The notes beneath the pieces are model-generated. The model saw nothing but the letters and a program-made list of their open reading frames with translations. It was not told where the DNA came from and made no database searches. 64,000 nt of DNA, taken from positions 1 through 64,000 of the forward strand of contig NZ_BMOK01000007.1 in the NCBI RefSeq assembly GCF_014647035.1. The letters are read 5' to 3'. Of this stretch, positions 46,229-55,444 are shown one piece after another (the stretch's first letter is position 1; each line of letters opens with the position of its first letter). A program made the translations under genes and the position numbers. The DNA comes from Sporolactobacillus putidus (GTDB lineage: Bacteria; Bacillota; Bacilli; Bacillales; Sporolactobacillaceae).

Positions 46229-47095
46229 TTAGATCCAGCCGGTTGAACCGGCTGGGTCGTTTTTATCTTTTTCTATAGCCGAGGATATTGTGCCCAAAAG
46301 GCCCCTTCGATAAATTATTGGTGTAACGCCGGCATAGGCCTTGAATGACTTGGTAAAATGGCTCTGATCGTAGAATCCGCACTCTGCGGCGATATCAGCA
46401 ATGGTTTTACGGCTCCGAAGCAGTTTTTTAGCAAAATTGATGCGCAGGTTAATTAAATATTTTTGCGGCGTCATGCCGACCCGTTCATGAAACCTTCTGA
46501 TCAAACTGTATTTGTCCATACCCGCGAGTTCCGATAGTTCATCGATTGTGATCGCCGTTCGATAGTTGCGATTAAGATATTGCCTTGTTTTGTCTATTTT
46601 TTCAGAATCCGGCCGCTGAATCGGCTGTTTTTTGAAATTTCGCTGGTACAAATCGATGAAATTTGACAGAGCCGCCAAAGATTCAGATTCTTCATTGCCG
46701 ACTGTCAGATTTATTTCAAGATAACGGAACCAACGGATCAGGTATGAAAATTTGCTTTGATTAAGATCGTCATAGATTATTCCAGCTTTGATCCTGCCAT
46801 CGCACATCCTGCCGAACCGGATTTTATTCACATAAGCCATCCGGAACTGCCAGTTATTACTGTTCAATGGAAGACAATGATGGACAGATCCGGCTGGAAT
46901 GATTAAAAGTGTCCGATCGGTCAGGTGAAAAGATTGACCGCCGATCTCGGCAAGGCAGCTTCCCCGCTCGATCAAGCCGATGGACACCTCATCATGAAAA
47001 TGAGTCCTTGATGTATGAAGCCGATTGCTGCATTTTTTTATTTCAATCGTTTGATCCGCATCTGACAAATAGCGAATGTCGTCCATTCTACTCAT
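46229..47095 (-). CDS. AraC-family regulator with cupin sensor domain
   Basis: A 288-aa regulator. Cupin-like N-terminus (HFHDEVSIGLIERGSCLAEI, LLIIPAGSVHHC) and C-terminal double HTH (ITIDELSELAGMDKYSLIRR; KTIADIAAECGFYDQSHFTK, FKAYAGVTP). This is the subfamily often paired with LysE or DUF2000 genes. The last codons lie within the terminator stem of the convergent gene. The start has only a weak ribosome site (AAGGA overlapping region), so it may be a few codons off. Confidence 0.88.
   Translation of the reverse strand: MSRMDDIRYLSDADQTIEIKKCSNRLHTSRTHFHDEVSIGLIERGSCLAEIGGQSFHLTDRTLLIIPAGSVHHCLPLNSNNWQFRMAYVNKIRFGRMCDGRIKAGIIYDDLNQSKFSYLIRWFRYLEINLTVGNEESESLAALSNFIDLYQRNFKKQPIQRPDSEKIDKTRQYLNRNYRTAITIDELSELAGMDKYSLIRRFHERVGMTPQKYLINLRINFAKKLLRSRKTIADIAAECGFYDQSHFTKSFKAYAGVTPIIYRRGLLGTISSAIEKDKNDPAGSTGWI
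46232..46266 (+). terminator. Terminator of the DUF2000 gene
   Basis: GATCCAGCCGG-TTGAA-CCGGCTGGGTC (one G-T pair) followed by GTTTTTATC. The stem begins one base past the convergent AraC gene's stop codon and encodes that protein's last residues on the other strand. Confidence 0.85.
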
Positions 47096-47337
47096 CCTTA
47101 TTTTAAATTGAACTTCATGTTTGCGGGTTAGCAGGGAATTGACGGATAATGGTCACAGATACGTTCTGTTTAGCTGTCTCTAACACTGTCAGTTATCTCA
47201 TAAAATTACCGAAAAGGGAAGAAGGGATTTATACGGCATGTGATTAAGAATTTAACGTTTAAATGGGTATGAAGCCCAGTGGAAGCAGCAGCTCCGAACA
47301 AAACTGGATGCAAAGACTTCAAAGGAGGAGACATATT

Positions 47338-47850
47338 ATGACCGCTGATAAAATTGAGAAGGTATCGGTTCCTGAAAATTCCTTGGCAGTCCGGTCGCTT
47401 CCGAGCATACACTATTCAGATTCGTATAAGGCCGCATTTTCTGCTGAATCTATTGGTGATGTCGCGTCGCTCACGCGATTGTTTCTGACTTCTGTTCCTT
47501 CCTGGGTTTCCCAAATGATGAAGGTACGTGACCGCTTAGTCGGATTTATCGGATTAAAGACGTCGAGCCGTTCCGAACGTAAAAATATCACATTGGAGCA
47601 GGGAAGCAGGGTAGGGATCTTTCGCGTAATAGACAGGGATTCTCATGAGGTATTGCTCGGGGAAGATGATCGTCATTTGGATTTCCGGGTGTCCATTTTG
47701 CTAAGCGAAGCAGATGAGGTCAAATATGTCTCTGTTTCGACCGTCGTGTTTTTCCATAATTGGCTGGGCAGACTCTACTTTTTCATCGTTAAAAGAATTC
47801 ACAAAGCGATCGTACCTGCCATGTTGACAAACATGATGCGGCGCAGTTAG
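47338..47850 (+). CDS. DUF2867-family protein
   Basis: A 170-aa protein. YSDSYKAAFSAESIGDVASL, PSWVSQMMKVRDRLVGFIGLKT and the ending VSVSTVVFFHNWLGRLYFFI match DUF2867 (SRPBCC-like fold). AAGGAGGAG lies about 7 nt before the ATG at 47338; the frame is open back to 47263. The hydrophobic C-terminal third may touch the membrane. Function is unknown. Confidence 0.8.
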   Translation: MTADKIEKVSVPENSLAVRSLPSIHYSDSYKAAFSAESIGDVASLTRLFLTSVPSWVSQMMKVRDRLVGFIGLKTSSRSERKNITLEQGSRVGIFRVIDRDSHEVLLGEDDRHLDFRVSILLSEADEVKYVSVSTVVFFHNWLGRLYFFIVKRIHKAIVPAMLTNMMRRS

Positions 47851-47880
47851 AAGACATAAAACGATCAGGCGATAAAATAA

Positions 47881-47910
47881 GAGACGACAAGCCAAAAGGG
47901 TTGTCGTCTC
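47881..47910. terminator. Terminator between the DUF2867 and DUF302 genes
   Basis: GAGACGACAA (47881-47890) pairs with TTGTCGTCTC (47901-47910) with an inner CC-AAAA-GG; TGTTTGTTAT follows. It is convergent, so probably used from both sides. Confidence 0.75.
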
Positions 47911-47968
47911 TGTTTGTTATCGGATTTAAATGATGCACCGTATAGTTCTTAACGCCATCAATCACTGC

Positions 47969-48358
47969 TTATTTACTATCTTCGAGAACACCGGTAAGGA
48001 TTCCTTCTACTTTCTCCGCCACCGTTTTTAAATCAGGATCGTTCAGTAATCCGATCATCGCTGTCGGTTTCGGGAGCCCGAGTTTTGTCTTTCCCTCACA
48101 TTCATAAACCGTGATCTTGCAAGGCAGAAAATAACCGGCCAGTGGATTGTAGTTCAGCACTTTTGCAGCCTCGGCGGGATTGCAAACTTCAAAAATATGA
48201 AAAGGGGATGTGTAGCTGTTCACCCCTTTTCCCTGAAGTTTTGCAGGAAGGTCGAGGTGCCAGAGAATGCCGAATTTGTTTTTCTTCAAATTCTGCTCGA
48301 GCGCCGAAATCGCTTCATCAATCGTTTTATCTGTCGTCACTGAATAGTGAAAATCCAT
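47969..48358 (-). CDS. DUF302-domain protein
   Basis: A 129-aa protein spanning one DUF302 domain: FGILWHLDLPAKLQGKG, FHIFEVCNPAEAAKVL and GYFLPCKITVYECEGKTKLG are typical, with two conserved cysteines. GAGGAGA lies 8 nt before the ATG. DUF302 proteins are often found with sulfur, copper or stress genes. The promoter carries a long perfect palindrome of the CsoR/CstR type, so induction by reactive sulfur or copper is inferred. Confidence 0.88.
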   Translation of the reverse strand: MDFHYSVTTDKTIDEAISALEQNLKKNKFGILWHLDLPAKLQGKGVNSYTSPFHIFEVCNPAEAAKVLNYNPLAGYFLPCKITVYECEGKTKLGLPKPTAMIGLLNDPDLKTVAEKVEGILTGVLEDSK

Positions 48359-48392
48359 AAAATAATCTCCTCGCTGATAGATTATGGTGATC

Positions 48393-48443
48393 GCTCTACT
48401 ATACCCACTAGGGTATAGTAGAGCATTTCGATTTCACTGTCAA
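48393..48443 (-). promoter_or_regulatory. DUF302 promoter overlapped by a CsoR/CstR-type operator
   Basis: On the minus strand TTGACA (48443-48438), 17-bp spacer and TACTAT (48420-48415) form a promoter. A perfect inverted repeat with 14-bp arms, GCTCTACTATACCC (48393-48406)/GGGTATAGTAGAGC (48411-48424), covers the -10 and start region. Its core TACCC-ACTA-GGGTA fits FrmR/CsoR/CstR-family operators. Confidence 0.7.
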
Positions 48444-48588
48444 TAAAACTGCTCCTTTTCCTGTCCCTGAGTGGTACGGGTGCTCCGATTAAATCCAATC
48501 ACCTGTAATCGCCCATTTAAATTTCGGATAATTGGAAAAACCGCCCGCTTTGGAAAAGGGGCGGTACAGAGCCGGCAAGCGAGCGTTT

Positions 48589-48837
48589 TCAGTTCTTCAG
48601 AACTTCTTTCATTTTTTTGTATTCTTCTTCTGTTATCTCGCCTTTAGCAAACCGTTCTTTTAATATTTCTTCGCTGCGATTTTCCCGTTTTTCGAAATTT
48701 GGAGGCACATTCAATCTTTTAATCAGAACAACCGCCAGATAAATAACGACAATAAAGAACAGCAATTGCAGCAGCCAGCCGAATCCAAATCCCCAGCCGC
48801 CCATCATTCCGCCATTCCATCCATACATAGTCCTCAC
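48589..48837 (-). CDS. SHOCT-domain small membrane protein
   Basis: An 82-aa protein: glycine/methionine-rich start (GGMMGGWGFGFGW), one helix (about residues 21-40), and a C-terminal SHOCT motif, EILKERFAKGEITEEEYKKM. These are common small membrane-anchored proteins that bind partners through SHOCT. The start is a GTG at 48837 or the ATG at 48828; ribosome-site evidence does not decide. Function is unknown. Confidence 0.85.
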   Translation of the reverse strand: MRTMYGWNGGMMGGWGFGFGWLLQLLFFIVVIYLAVVLIKRLNVPPNFEKRENRSEEILKERFAKGEITEEEYKKMKEVLKN

Positions 48838-49194
48838 GAACCTTTCTTTTCTTGATTAAAGTGTTTTGAGGCATGTCTCCCGGTGTTAATGATCAATGAA
48901 AACGAAGCCGGCCCGGCATACCTTTCACTGGTTCTCTAATTATTATACTGATAAATTGTAAAGAAATTGTGTAGAAAAAGTGATCAAAACGATGCTCAGC
49001 AGATTTCTTAATCGTTCTGCCCTGATGGAGCGAACTTTTTCAAAATGGTGAAATAGGTTTACTAAAAATGTCGGGTGATGTAATCTTGGAGTACAAGGCA
49101 CGAAGCTTTGTTGTGAATTCGTTTGAAAAGTTGTACTTTCCCATGATCGATTAATGGGTCCGGCTTGCTGGCATAAATAAACTAAGGAAATGCT

Positions 49195-49252
49195 AACCAC
49201 GAAGGTTAATCGTCCCGGAAAGGGACGATCCATTTTCGTGGTTTGTTTTTTT
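49195..49252 (+). terminator. Two-tier terminator upstream of the NiCoT gene
   Basis: Outer stem AACCACGAA (49195-49203)/TTCGTGGTT (49235-49243), inner stem ATCGTCCC (49209-49216)/GGGACGAT (49222-49229) with GGAAA loop, then GTTTTTTT. No + strand gene lies upstream to need it. Confidence 0.85.
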
Positions 49253-49345
49253 ATACAAAAAAGCATAAGAAGATTAGCGGAATTTAGTATAAGAAAAATT
49301 AAGTCAAAGCCCCGGCGTCTGAATGGGCTTCGTCAAATTTTTCTT
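49243..49345 (+). repeat. Dispersed hairpin element, copy C
   Basis: A 5' TTTTTT/AAAAAA hairpin, GCATAA, GATTAG, TTTAGTATAAG, then AAGAAAAATT (49291-49300) pairing with AATTTTTCTT (49336-49345); inner AAGCCC (49307-49312)/GGGCTT (49325-49330). The stem keeps pairing although its last pair differs from copy A. It ends 28 nt before the NiCoT start. Confidence 0.75.
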
Positions 49346-49373
49346 TATGGATATAATCGCGAGGAGAATGATG

Positions 49374-50402
49374 ATGAATATCAAGAGTTTTCTTTCCGGA
49401 TACAGGTGGCTGCCCTTTATATCAGGAACTTTAATCCTGCACCTACTCGGGATGATGTTATTAATGGTTGCGGGACATCAGTACCCTATGATGATCGGAC
49501 TTGGGTTTGTTGCTTACACACTGGGTTTACGCCATGCTTTCGATGCGGACCATATCGCAGCTATCGACAACACGGTGCGAAAGCTGATTCAGCAGAAAAG
49601 CAATCCTGCAGGCGTCGGTTTCTTTTTCTCTCTCGGCCATTCGACTGTCGTGTTCCTGATGGCAGTGGTACTGGGTTTGTCGGTTCAATGGGCACAGAAG
49701 CATATGCCGTTATTCGAACAGGTTGGCGGTATGGTTGGTTCAATCGTCTCCGGTGTCTTCCTGATTTTCATCGCGCTGTTCAATTTGATGATTCTGCTTG
49801 ATTTGCAGAGAATGTTTTTCGAGTTGAGGCGGAGGGGATTTGATCGCGCGAAGTTCGAGGAACTTTTACTCTCAAGAGGGTTTCTCTCAAAACTGTTCAA
49901 GCCTCTATTAAAATTTATTAATAAGAGCTGGCACGTCTATCCGCTTGGATTTCTGTTCGGGCTTGGTTTTGACACAGCGACCGAGGTCGCACTGCTCGCT
50001 CTCTCTGCAGGCGCGTCAAGAAACGCGGTATCCTTCTTCGGTATCCTCGCTCTTCCACTTTTGTTTGCGGCAGGAATGAACCTCATGGATACTCTGGATT
50101 CAATCATGATGTCCAAAGCCTACAAATGGGCATTTGATACACCTGTCCGGAAAATTTATTACAACTTGACGATTACAGCGATATCCGTGCTTGCCGCCTT
50201 TTTCATCGGCGGCACTGAATTGATCCAGATTATCGCGGGGGCGCTGGATTTGAAGGGCGGTTTCTGGGACTGGATTCAAGGCTTGACTTTCAATTGGCTG
50301 GGTTGCGGATTGATCGTGATATTCTTAGGACTATGGATGATTTCTTACGCGATATGGAAGATATTCGGAATCGAAAAAAAGTGGGACCAATACGGGGCGT
50401 AA
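49374..50402 (+). CDS. Nickel/cobalt transporter, NiCoT (HupN/NixA) family
   Basis: A 342-aa permease with about eight helices. The metal-binding signature in helix II is LGLRHAFDADHIAAIDN (HX4DH). FSLGHSTVVFLM and LGFDTATEVALLALSA are the other NiCoT signatures. I choose ATG 49374 (MNIKSFLSG) because GAGGAG lies 7 nt upstream; ATGs at 49368 and 49371 are too close. It imports Ni2+ or Co2+. No urease, hydrogenase or cobalamin genes are in the window to tell which. Confidence 0.93.
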   Translation: MNIKSFLSGYRWLPFISGTLILHLLGMMLLMVAGHQYPMMIGLGFVAYTLGLRHAFDADHIAAIDNTVRKLIQQKSNPAGVGFFFSLGHSTVVFLMAVVLGLSVQWAQKHMPLFEQVGGMVGSIVSGVFLIFIALFNLMILLDLQRMFFELRRRGFDRAKFEELLLSRGFLSKLFKPLLKFINKSWHVYPLGFLFGLGFDTATEVALLALSAGASRNAVSFFGILALPLLFAAGMNLMDTLDSIMMSKAYKWAFDTPVRKIYYNLTITAISVLAAFFIGGTELIQIIAGALDLKGGFWDWIQGLTFNWLGCGLIVIFLGLWMISYAIWKIFGIEKKWDQYGA

Positions 50403-50520
50403 CTTCGCTGCTATAAAAATAAAGAACGGTTCTAACAATCGGCCGTGCGCATAGGCTGTAACACCCGCTTTCTCCTTCCTTTGCGTGTCCTTTTACATCA
50501 ACAGCGAGGTGATCGAACCG

Positions 50521-53283
50521 ATGGGCTGGTTTCCTTTAAAGTTGCTGAATGTCGGAGTTCGCCGGGAGAGAGGGGCTGTTTTTCTGAAAAAGAAAAATGC
50601 TGAGCTTTCGAGAAAGGCTGCCGGAGAGGGTATGGTTTTGCTGCAAAATACAAAAAATGCCCTGCCGATAAAAAAAGGAGCGGCGGTTGCCCTCTTCGGG
50701 ATCGGACAAATTAAATTTCATCTGTATGGAGGGGGATCGGGATCCGTTCCCAACGCTTCTGAAAACATCAATTTACTTCAAGGTATGGAAAACAAGGCAT
50801 CGGGCGGCAGAATTTTTCTCTATAAGCCGTTAATTGAATCGTACAGCGCCTATATTCAGATGGACGGCAGGGGTGAAATGCCGCTATCGGAAGAGCTATT
50901 AAAGAAGGCCGTGAAAAATGCCGATACCGCAATTTTTACGATCTCGCGGTACGCCTCAGAAGGATCTGATCGAAAAGCAGCCAAGGGAGATTATTATTTA
51001 TCAGACAAGGAAATTGACATGCTTGAAAAAATAAACAGGGCCGGGTTTAAACATGTTGCTGTTGTGCTGAACATTCCCGGCGTAATGGATACATCCTGGA
51101 TTTCCCGCTATCCTGACATGTCTGTCCTCATCTCCTGGATGCCGGGAATGGAAGGGGGGAATGCCGTGGCAGACATTTTATGCGGGGATGTTAATCCATC
51201 AGGGAAGCTGGTTGATACATTCGCTGCTTCTTACGATGATTACCCAAGCTCCAGGAATTTCAGTCAGCACACTGATTATGTGAATTATGAAGAAGACATT
51301 TTTAACGGATACCGTTATTTTGAAACGTTTGATCCGAAACATAGGAGAATTATCTACAGTTTTGGCTACGGACAGTCCTATACAACCTTTCATTTGTCAA
51401 AAATAAAATTAAGCGAATCAGAAAAACACGTCAAAATTACGGTGAAAGTCACAAATACAGGCAAGTTGTCCGGAAAAGAGGTCGTTCAAGTTTATTGCGG
51501 CGCACCCCAGGGGAAGCTTGGAAAAGCCGCCAGACAGTTGGCTGCTTTTCGGAAAACCGGACTATTAAAACCCGGCCGGTCGCAAGTCCTCTCGATGAGT
51601 TTCCCGATAACAGATATGGCCGGCTATGATGACACCGGCCGAATCAAAAAATCGGCATGGTTATTAGAGAAGGGAGACTATCGCTTTTTCATCGGTAATT
51701 CTTTACTGGATGCAGATCAAAGAGGCGTGCAGAGAATCATTAAAGTCAACGCGACAAAAATTATCCGACAGCTTGCAGAGCACGCGGCTCCCGTCAGACT
51801 GCTGAAACGCCTGCTGGCGGACGGATCGTATGAACGGCTGCGTATGGATACCGCTCACAAAAAAATGAAGACAAAGTCAGCAAACGATTTGACCGGGAGT
51901 GGGGAAAAAAGTACGGTCGAGTTAAGATTTTCCAAGAAAAAGGCGAAAATCATGCTGCAGGATGTTGCCGGAAAGCCTGCCAAACTCGACGCCTTTATTG
52001 AACAATTGGAAGACGATCAGCTGGCCGGCCTTTCAAGAGGAACAAAAGCGACGGTAGCCGGCGGAACCGGCGGAATCGGGAACCTCAATGAATACGGCAT
52101 TCCGAATGTACAGACAGCCGATGGGCCGGCGGGATTGAGAATCACGAATCCGGCAACGGCCTGGCCGATGGAAACCTTGCTTGCTTCCACTTGGGATCCG
52201 GAATTGGTTCGGGCTGTCGGGAAAGCAGCGGGAAAAGAAGCTTTGCGAAACTCTGTCGATATTTGGCTGGCACCGGGCATGAATATTCACCGTGACCCGC
52301 TGAACGGACGCAATTTTGAATATTGGGCGGAAGACCCGTTGATTGCGGGTAAAATGGGTGCAGCGCTGATTGAGGGTGTGCAATCTCAGGGCATCTTGGC
52401 AGAGATCAAGCACTTTGCAGTCAACAATAAAGAAACGAACCGGAAAGAATCAGACAGCAGAGTGTCTGAAAGGGCATTGCGCGAAATTTATTTGAAAGGG
52501 TTCGAAATAGCTATAAAAGAATCACGCCCACGGTTAGTCATGAGCGCTTACAATCTGGTCAATGGCATTCGCACTTCGGAAAACAAAGACCTGCTGACCC
52601 ATATCCTCAGAAATGAGTGGGGCTATCAAGGCGTCGTGACGAGTGACTGGAATAATACCGCTGCGTTTTACAAAGAAATTTTGGCCGGCAACCACGTCAG
52701 AATGCCTTCCGGGAGCGCGACAGCCGATCATTTGATGATTGCTTTGCAAAAAGGGCTGATCACAAGAACGGATTTGCAAAACAATGTCCGGCCGATATTA
52801 AAAATGATTCTGCAGACACAGGCTTTTAAGAACTATCGGCCGGCAGAGCAAGCACCCATTGCAATCAGCGTATCGGAAGCGACCCGGATCAGAGCTGCGG
52901 ACTTTATCGATGCGAGCGCAGGAGTCAACATTAGAAGCTTCCCGGGAAAAGACAGCGGGTTAAAATCCGCACAAGCAGGTAACGGCGAATGGATGCGCTT
53001 TATCATTTTTGTTGAGAAAGAAGGAACGTATTCCTTTACGCCAAGGATCTCAACAAGGTATGACCACCAAATTTTTGATATTTTCCTGGACGGCAGAAAA
53101 ATTGGGCGATCGATACAGGAGAAAGCGACAGGAGGCTGCCATAACTGGAAGAACGGAGAAACGATTGACCTCAGGCTGCCGGAGGGCCGGCATACGTTAA
53201 AATTAACGTTTCACACTACAGAAGAAAAGATCAACGGGTTTGAACTGGCTTATAATGGAACAAACGTGAATAATGAAGTTTAA
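50521..53283 (+). CDS. GH3-family beta-glycosidase with swapped domain order
   Basis: A 920-aa glycoside hydrolase. The alpha/beta sandwich domain comes first (about residues 30-270, acid/base candidate E147 in YASEGSDRKA), followed by a fibronectin-III-like domain (about 290-400). The TIM-barrel domain comes next (about 480-790), with the nucleophile D709 in GVVTSDWNN, and a CBM6-like beta-sandwich closes the protein (about 800-915). Classical GH3 enzymes have the barrel first; the reversed order is known in rumen enzymes. There is no signal peptide, so it acts inside the cell on imported beta-glucosides. ATG 50521 follows GAGGTGATC at about 12 nt; GTG 50485 lacks a site. Confidence 0.9.
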   Translation: MGWFPLKLLNVGVRRERGAVFLKKKNAELSRKAAGEGMVLLQNTKNALPIKKGAAVALFGIGQIKFHLYGGGSGSVPNASENINLLQGMENKASGGRIFLYKPLIESYSAYIQMDGRGEMPLSEELLKKAVKNADTAIFTISRYASEGSDRKAAKGDYYLSDKEIDMLEKINRAGFKHVAVVLNIPGVMDTSWISRYPDMSVLISWMPGMEGGNAVADILCGDVNPSGKLVDTFAASYDDYPSSRNFSQHTDYVNYEEDIFNGYRYFETFDPKHRRIIYSFGYGQSYTTFHLSKIKLSESEKHVKITVKVTNTGKLSGKEVVQVYCGAPQGKLGKAARQLAAFRKTGLLKPGRSQVLSMSFPITDMAGYDDTGRIKKSAWLLEKGDYRFFIGNSLLDADQRGVQRIIKVNATKIIRQLAEHAAPVRLLKRLLADGSYERLRMDTAHKKMKTKSANDLTGSGEKSTVELRFSKKKAKIMLQDVAGKPAKLDAFIEQLEDDQLAGLSRGTKATVAGGTGGIGNLNEYGIPNVQTADGPAGLRITNPATAWPMETLLASTWDPELVRAVGKAAGKEALRNSVDIWLAPGMNIHRDPLNGRNFEYWAEDPLIAGKMGAALIEGVQSQGILAEIKHFAVNNKETNRKESDSRVSERALREIYLKGFEIAIKESRPRLVMSAYNLVNGIRTSENKDLLTHILRNEWGYQGVVTSDWNNTAAFYKEILAGNHVRMPSGSATADHLMIALQKGLITRTDLQNNVRPILKMILQTQAFKNYRPAEQAPIAISVSEATRIRAADFIDASAGVNIRSFPGKDSGLKSAQAGNGEWMRFIIFVEKEGTYSFTPRISTRYDHQIFDIFLDGRKIGRSIQEKATGGCHNWKNGETIDLRLPEGRHTLKLTFHTTEEKINGFELAYNGTNVNNEV

Positions 53284-53354
53284 AGAAGATCTTGTCGAAT
53301 AAGTTTAGGTGAGAACCGAATTTTTTATGATCAGACAGCGTTGCATTTAACGGA

Positions 53355-54533
53355 TTACTTTCGTTCGACAATCAGGGCCGTACCCTGACCTCCGCCCACA
53401 CATAATGAAGCCAGCCCTTTCTTCGCTCCGGTCCGTTTCATCCCGTACAAGAGTGTTACCAATATTCGTGCGCCCGATGCACCGACAGGATGGCCGAGTG
53501 CGATCGCTCCGCCGCTGATGTTCACTTTTTTGGGGTCTATTTCAAGATCGTCGAGAACGGCTAGGGACTGGGCGGCAAAAGCCTCATTGATTTCATATAA
53601 ATCAATATCGCGGGCGGTCAGCTCTGCTTTTTTCAAAGCTTTCCGGGAGGCGGGGACAGGCCCATAGCCCATAATCTGCGGATCAAGGGCGGCGCTCGCG
53701 TAAGATTTAACGGAAGCCAGAATATCAAGGCCCCTTTCTTCGGCTTTCTCCCGGGACGTCAGAATAAGCATGGCGGCACCGTCGTTAATTCCTGATGAAT
53801 TGCCCGCAGTAACCGTTCCGTTTTCTTTAAAAGCGGGCTGGAGCCTGCTCAGCTTGTCGAGGGTCATTCCGTGACGCGGATGTTCATCCTTGCCGACGAC
53901 TGTTTTCTTCCCCTTAATGATCACGTCCACAGGTGTGATCTCATCATTGAAATAACCTGAGAGCTGTGCATTCTCCGCCCTTTTTTGGCTGTTCAGAGCA
54001 AATTCATCCTGCCTTTCCCGGCTGATCTTCCACCGTTCGGCTATGTTCTCGGCAGTGATGCCCATGTGATATTGATTGTAAACATCGAGAAGCGCATCGG
54101 TGAGCATTGCGTCGACAACTTTTGCATCCCCCATCTTTTTTCCCCAGCGAAAATTTTTGAGCAGATAGGGAGATTGACTCATATTTTCAATACCGCCGGC
54201 AAGTATCACATCCGCATCACCAGTCGCAATCGTCTGAGCAGCTAAAATCACCGCTCTCAGACCGGACCCGCAGACCATGTTCACAGTCAGTGCAGGGGCT
54301 GTATTAGGGATGCCGGCGTAGATACTAACCTGGCGGGCAACATTCTGTCCAAGTCCGGCGGATAAAACATTACCGATAACGACATCGTCAATCAGATCGG
54401 CGGACAGGTTGGCGCGTCGGATCGCTTCCCTGGCCGCCGTTACCCCGAGATCGACGACCGGAACAGTGGACAAACTGCCGCCGAACGTCCCGATCGGAGT
54501 TCGTGCCGCCCCTATGATAACGACCTCTCTCAT
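53355..54533 (-). CDS. Acetyl-CoA acetyltransferase (thiolase)
   Basis: A biosynthetic-type thiolase of 392 aa: nucleophile C88 in [25 protein letters not shown] and the second cysteine in [11 protein letters not shown]. It condenses or cleaves acetoacetyl-CoA. AGGAAG precedes the ATG ([15 protein letters not shown]). It is divergent from etfB-etfA-fadF across 1.26 kb. It is a paralogue of the FadA at 30895, so the genome has at least two thiolases. Confidence 0.94.
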   Translation of the reverse strand: MREVVIIGAARTPIGTFGGSLSTVPVVDLGVTAAREAIRRANLSADLIDDVVIGNVLSAGLGQNVARQVSIYAGIPNTAPALTVNMVCGSGLRAVILAAQTIATGDADVILAGGIENMSQSPYLLKNFRWGKKMGDAKVVDAMLTDALLDVYNQYHMGITAENIAERWKISRERQDEFALNSQKRAENAQLSGYFNDEITPVDVIIKGKKTVVGKDEHPRHGMTLDKLSRLQPAFKENGTVTAGNSSGINDGAAMLILTSREKAEERGLDILASVKSYASAALDPQIMGYGPVPASRKALKKAELTARDIDLYEINEAFAAQSLAVLDDLEIDPKKVNISGGAIALGHPVGASGARILVTLLYGMKRTGAKKGLASLCVGGGQGTALIVERK

Positions 54534-54896
54534 GAAACTTCCTCCCTTTTTTCAAATTACAGACGTCCTGGCCCGGCGCTCAGCAATTAAAAAAGTTACT
54601 TTACAACAATGACTCACTTTAACCCGATAGGATTTTTTTCATCGTCTTTGTTCGTGAACATTTTTCTGATATGAAAATGAACCTAGTCAAAGAAACGACA
54701 AGTATTAATTATTTTGTTCGCGTTAAAATTAGAACAATTGGAATTTATTTTCCTTTTAGATCCATGAACATGAAGCCTCTCAGCAGAAGCGCTTTTAGCC
54801 CATTAAATGACTCATGTCCCGCACCTGAAACGGAAAATTAAAATAAGAATAATGTCCGTACGGAATTTTTCTTGCTGGACAAATACAATAATCGTG

Positions 54897-54925
54897 TTGA
54901 CAAATGCTTAGGGAGCTTATAGAAT
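54897..54925 (+). promoter_or_regulatory. Sigma-A-type promoter upstream of the etf operon
   Basis: TTGACA (54897-54902), 17-bp spacer, TAGAAT (54920-54925). GAATTTTTCTTG at 54863-54874 upstream also occurs at the fad promoter. Confidence 0.65.
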
Positions 54926-55028
54926 TTCATTCGTGAAGAAACTTTTATCATACCGTCCTTTCCGATTGAGTCGCATGGTGCAGTAACAGGTACCGATCAG
55001 AGACCGGCGCTGCCGCAGTCCTGAAAGG

Positions 55029-55056
55029 CTGATATCAATATCTGTTTTGATATCAG
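55029..55056 (+). other. Hairpin in the etf leader
   Basis: CTGATATCA (55029-55037) pairs perfectly with TGATATCAG (55048-55056) around a 10-nt loop. No T tract follows, so it may be an operator or an RNA structure. Confidence 0.4.
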
Positions 55057-55430
55057 GTTTCTGAAATCATCGACTTTCACTGACAAGTCTTTACCTTTCA
55101 CAAAATATGGCGACATTCAATTGATGATCGCTGGTGTACCATTTACGCCAATGGCAATACTCATCTGACAAATCGTTCACAAATCCCGTACGGAAAAATT
55201 AAAAATCTTGGAGATTACGAAGAAATGATCGCTTGAGAAGCCGCGGAAGCTGAATCCTGCCGTCATTTTTCAAAGCTCATACTGGTTACGGAGTCCCTTA
55301 GGATGAGTCTGTAGTCAGAATTGATCCGGCCCCGCTGGATCAGACGATAAGTGAATTTCGAAAATCGAGAAGCACGGAATGTTCAGACAGGCTGATCGAA
55401 TCGAACAGGAGGTCATTTAAATCCAAAAAA

Positions 55431-55444
55431 TGAAAGCGTTTACC
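55431..55444. promoter_or_regulatory. cre box (CcpA site) of the etf operon
   Basis: TGAAAGCGTTTACC fits the CcpA consensus except for the last base and differs by one base from the fad cre box. The flanks AAAAAA before and ATTCG after are shared as well. Confidence 0.7.

Larger units (their letters stand above)
48838..49373. other. Long leader/intergenic region before the NiCoT gene
   Basis: No protein gene is supported. It contains TATACT at about 48944 as a possible -10, about 240 bp of unexplained sequence, a strong terminator (49195-49252) and dispersed element copy C. The layout would fit a small RNA or a terminated leader, but I see no cobalamin or NiCo riboswitch motif. Confidence 0.5.

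Noticed and set aside
48940-49373. Cobalamin or NiCo riboswitch before the Ni/Co permease
   Set aside because: I looked for conserved B12-box and NiCo junction motifs and found none; only an orphan terminator remains.
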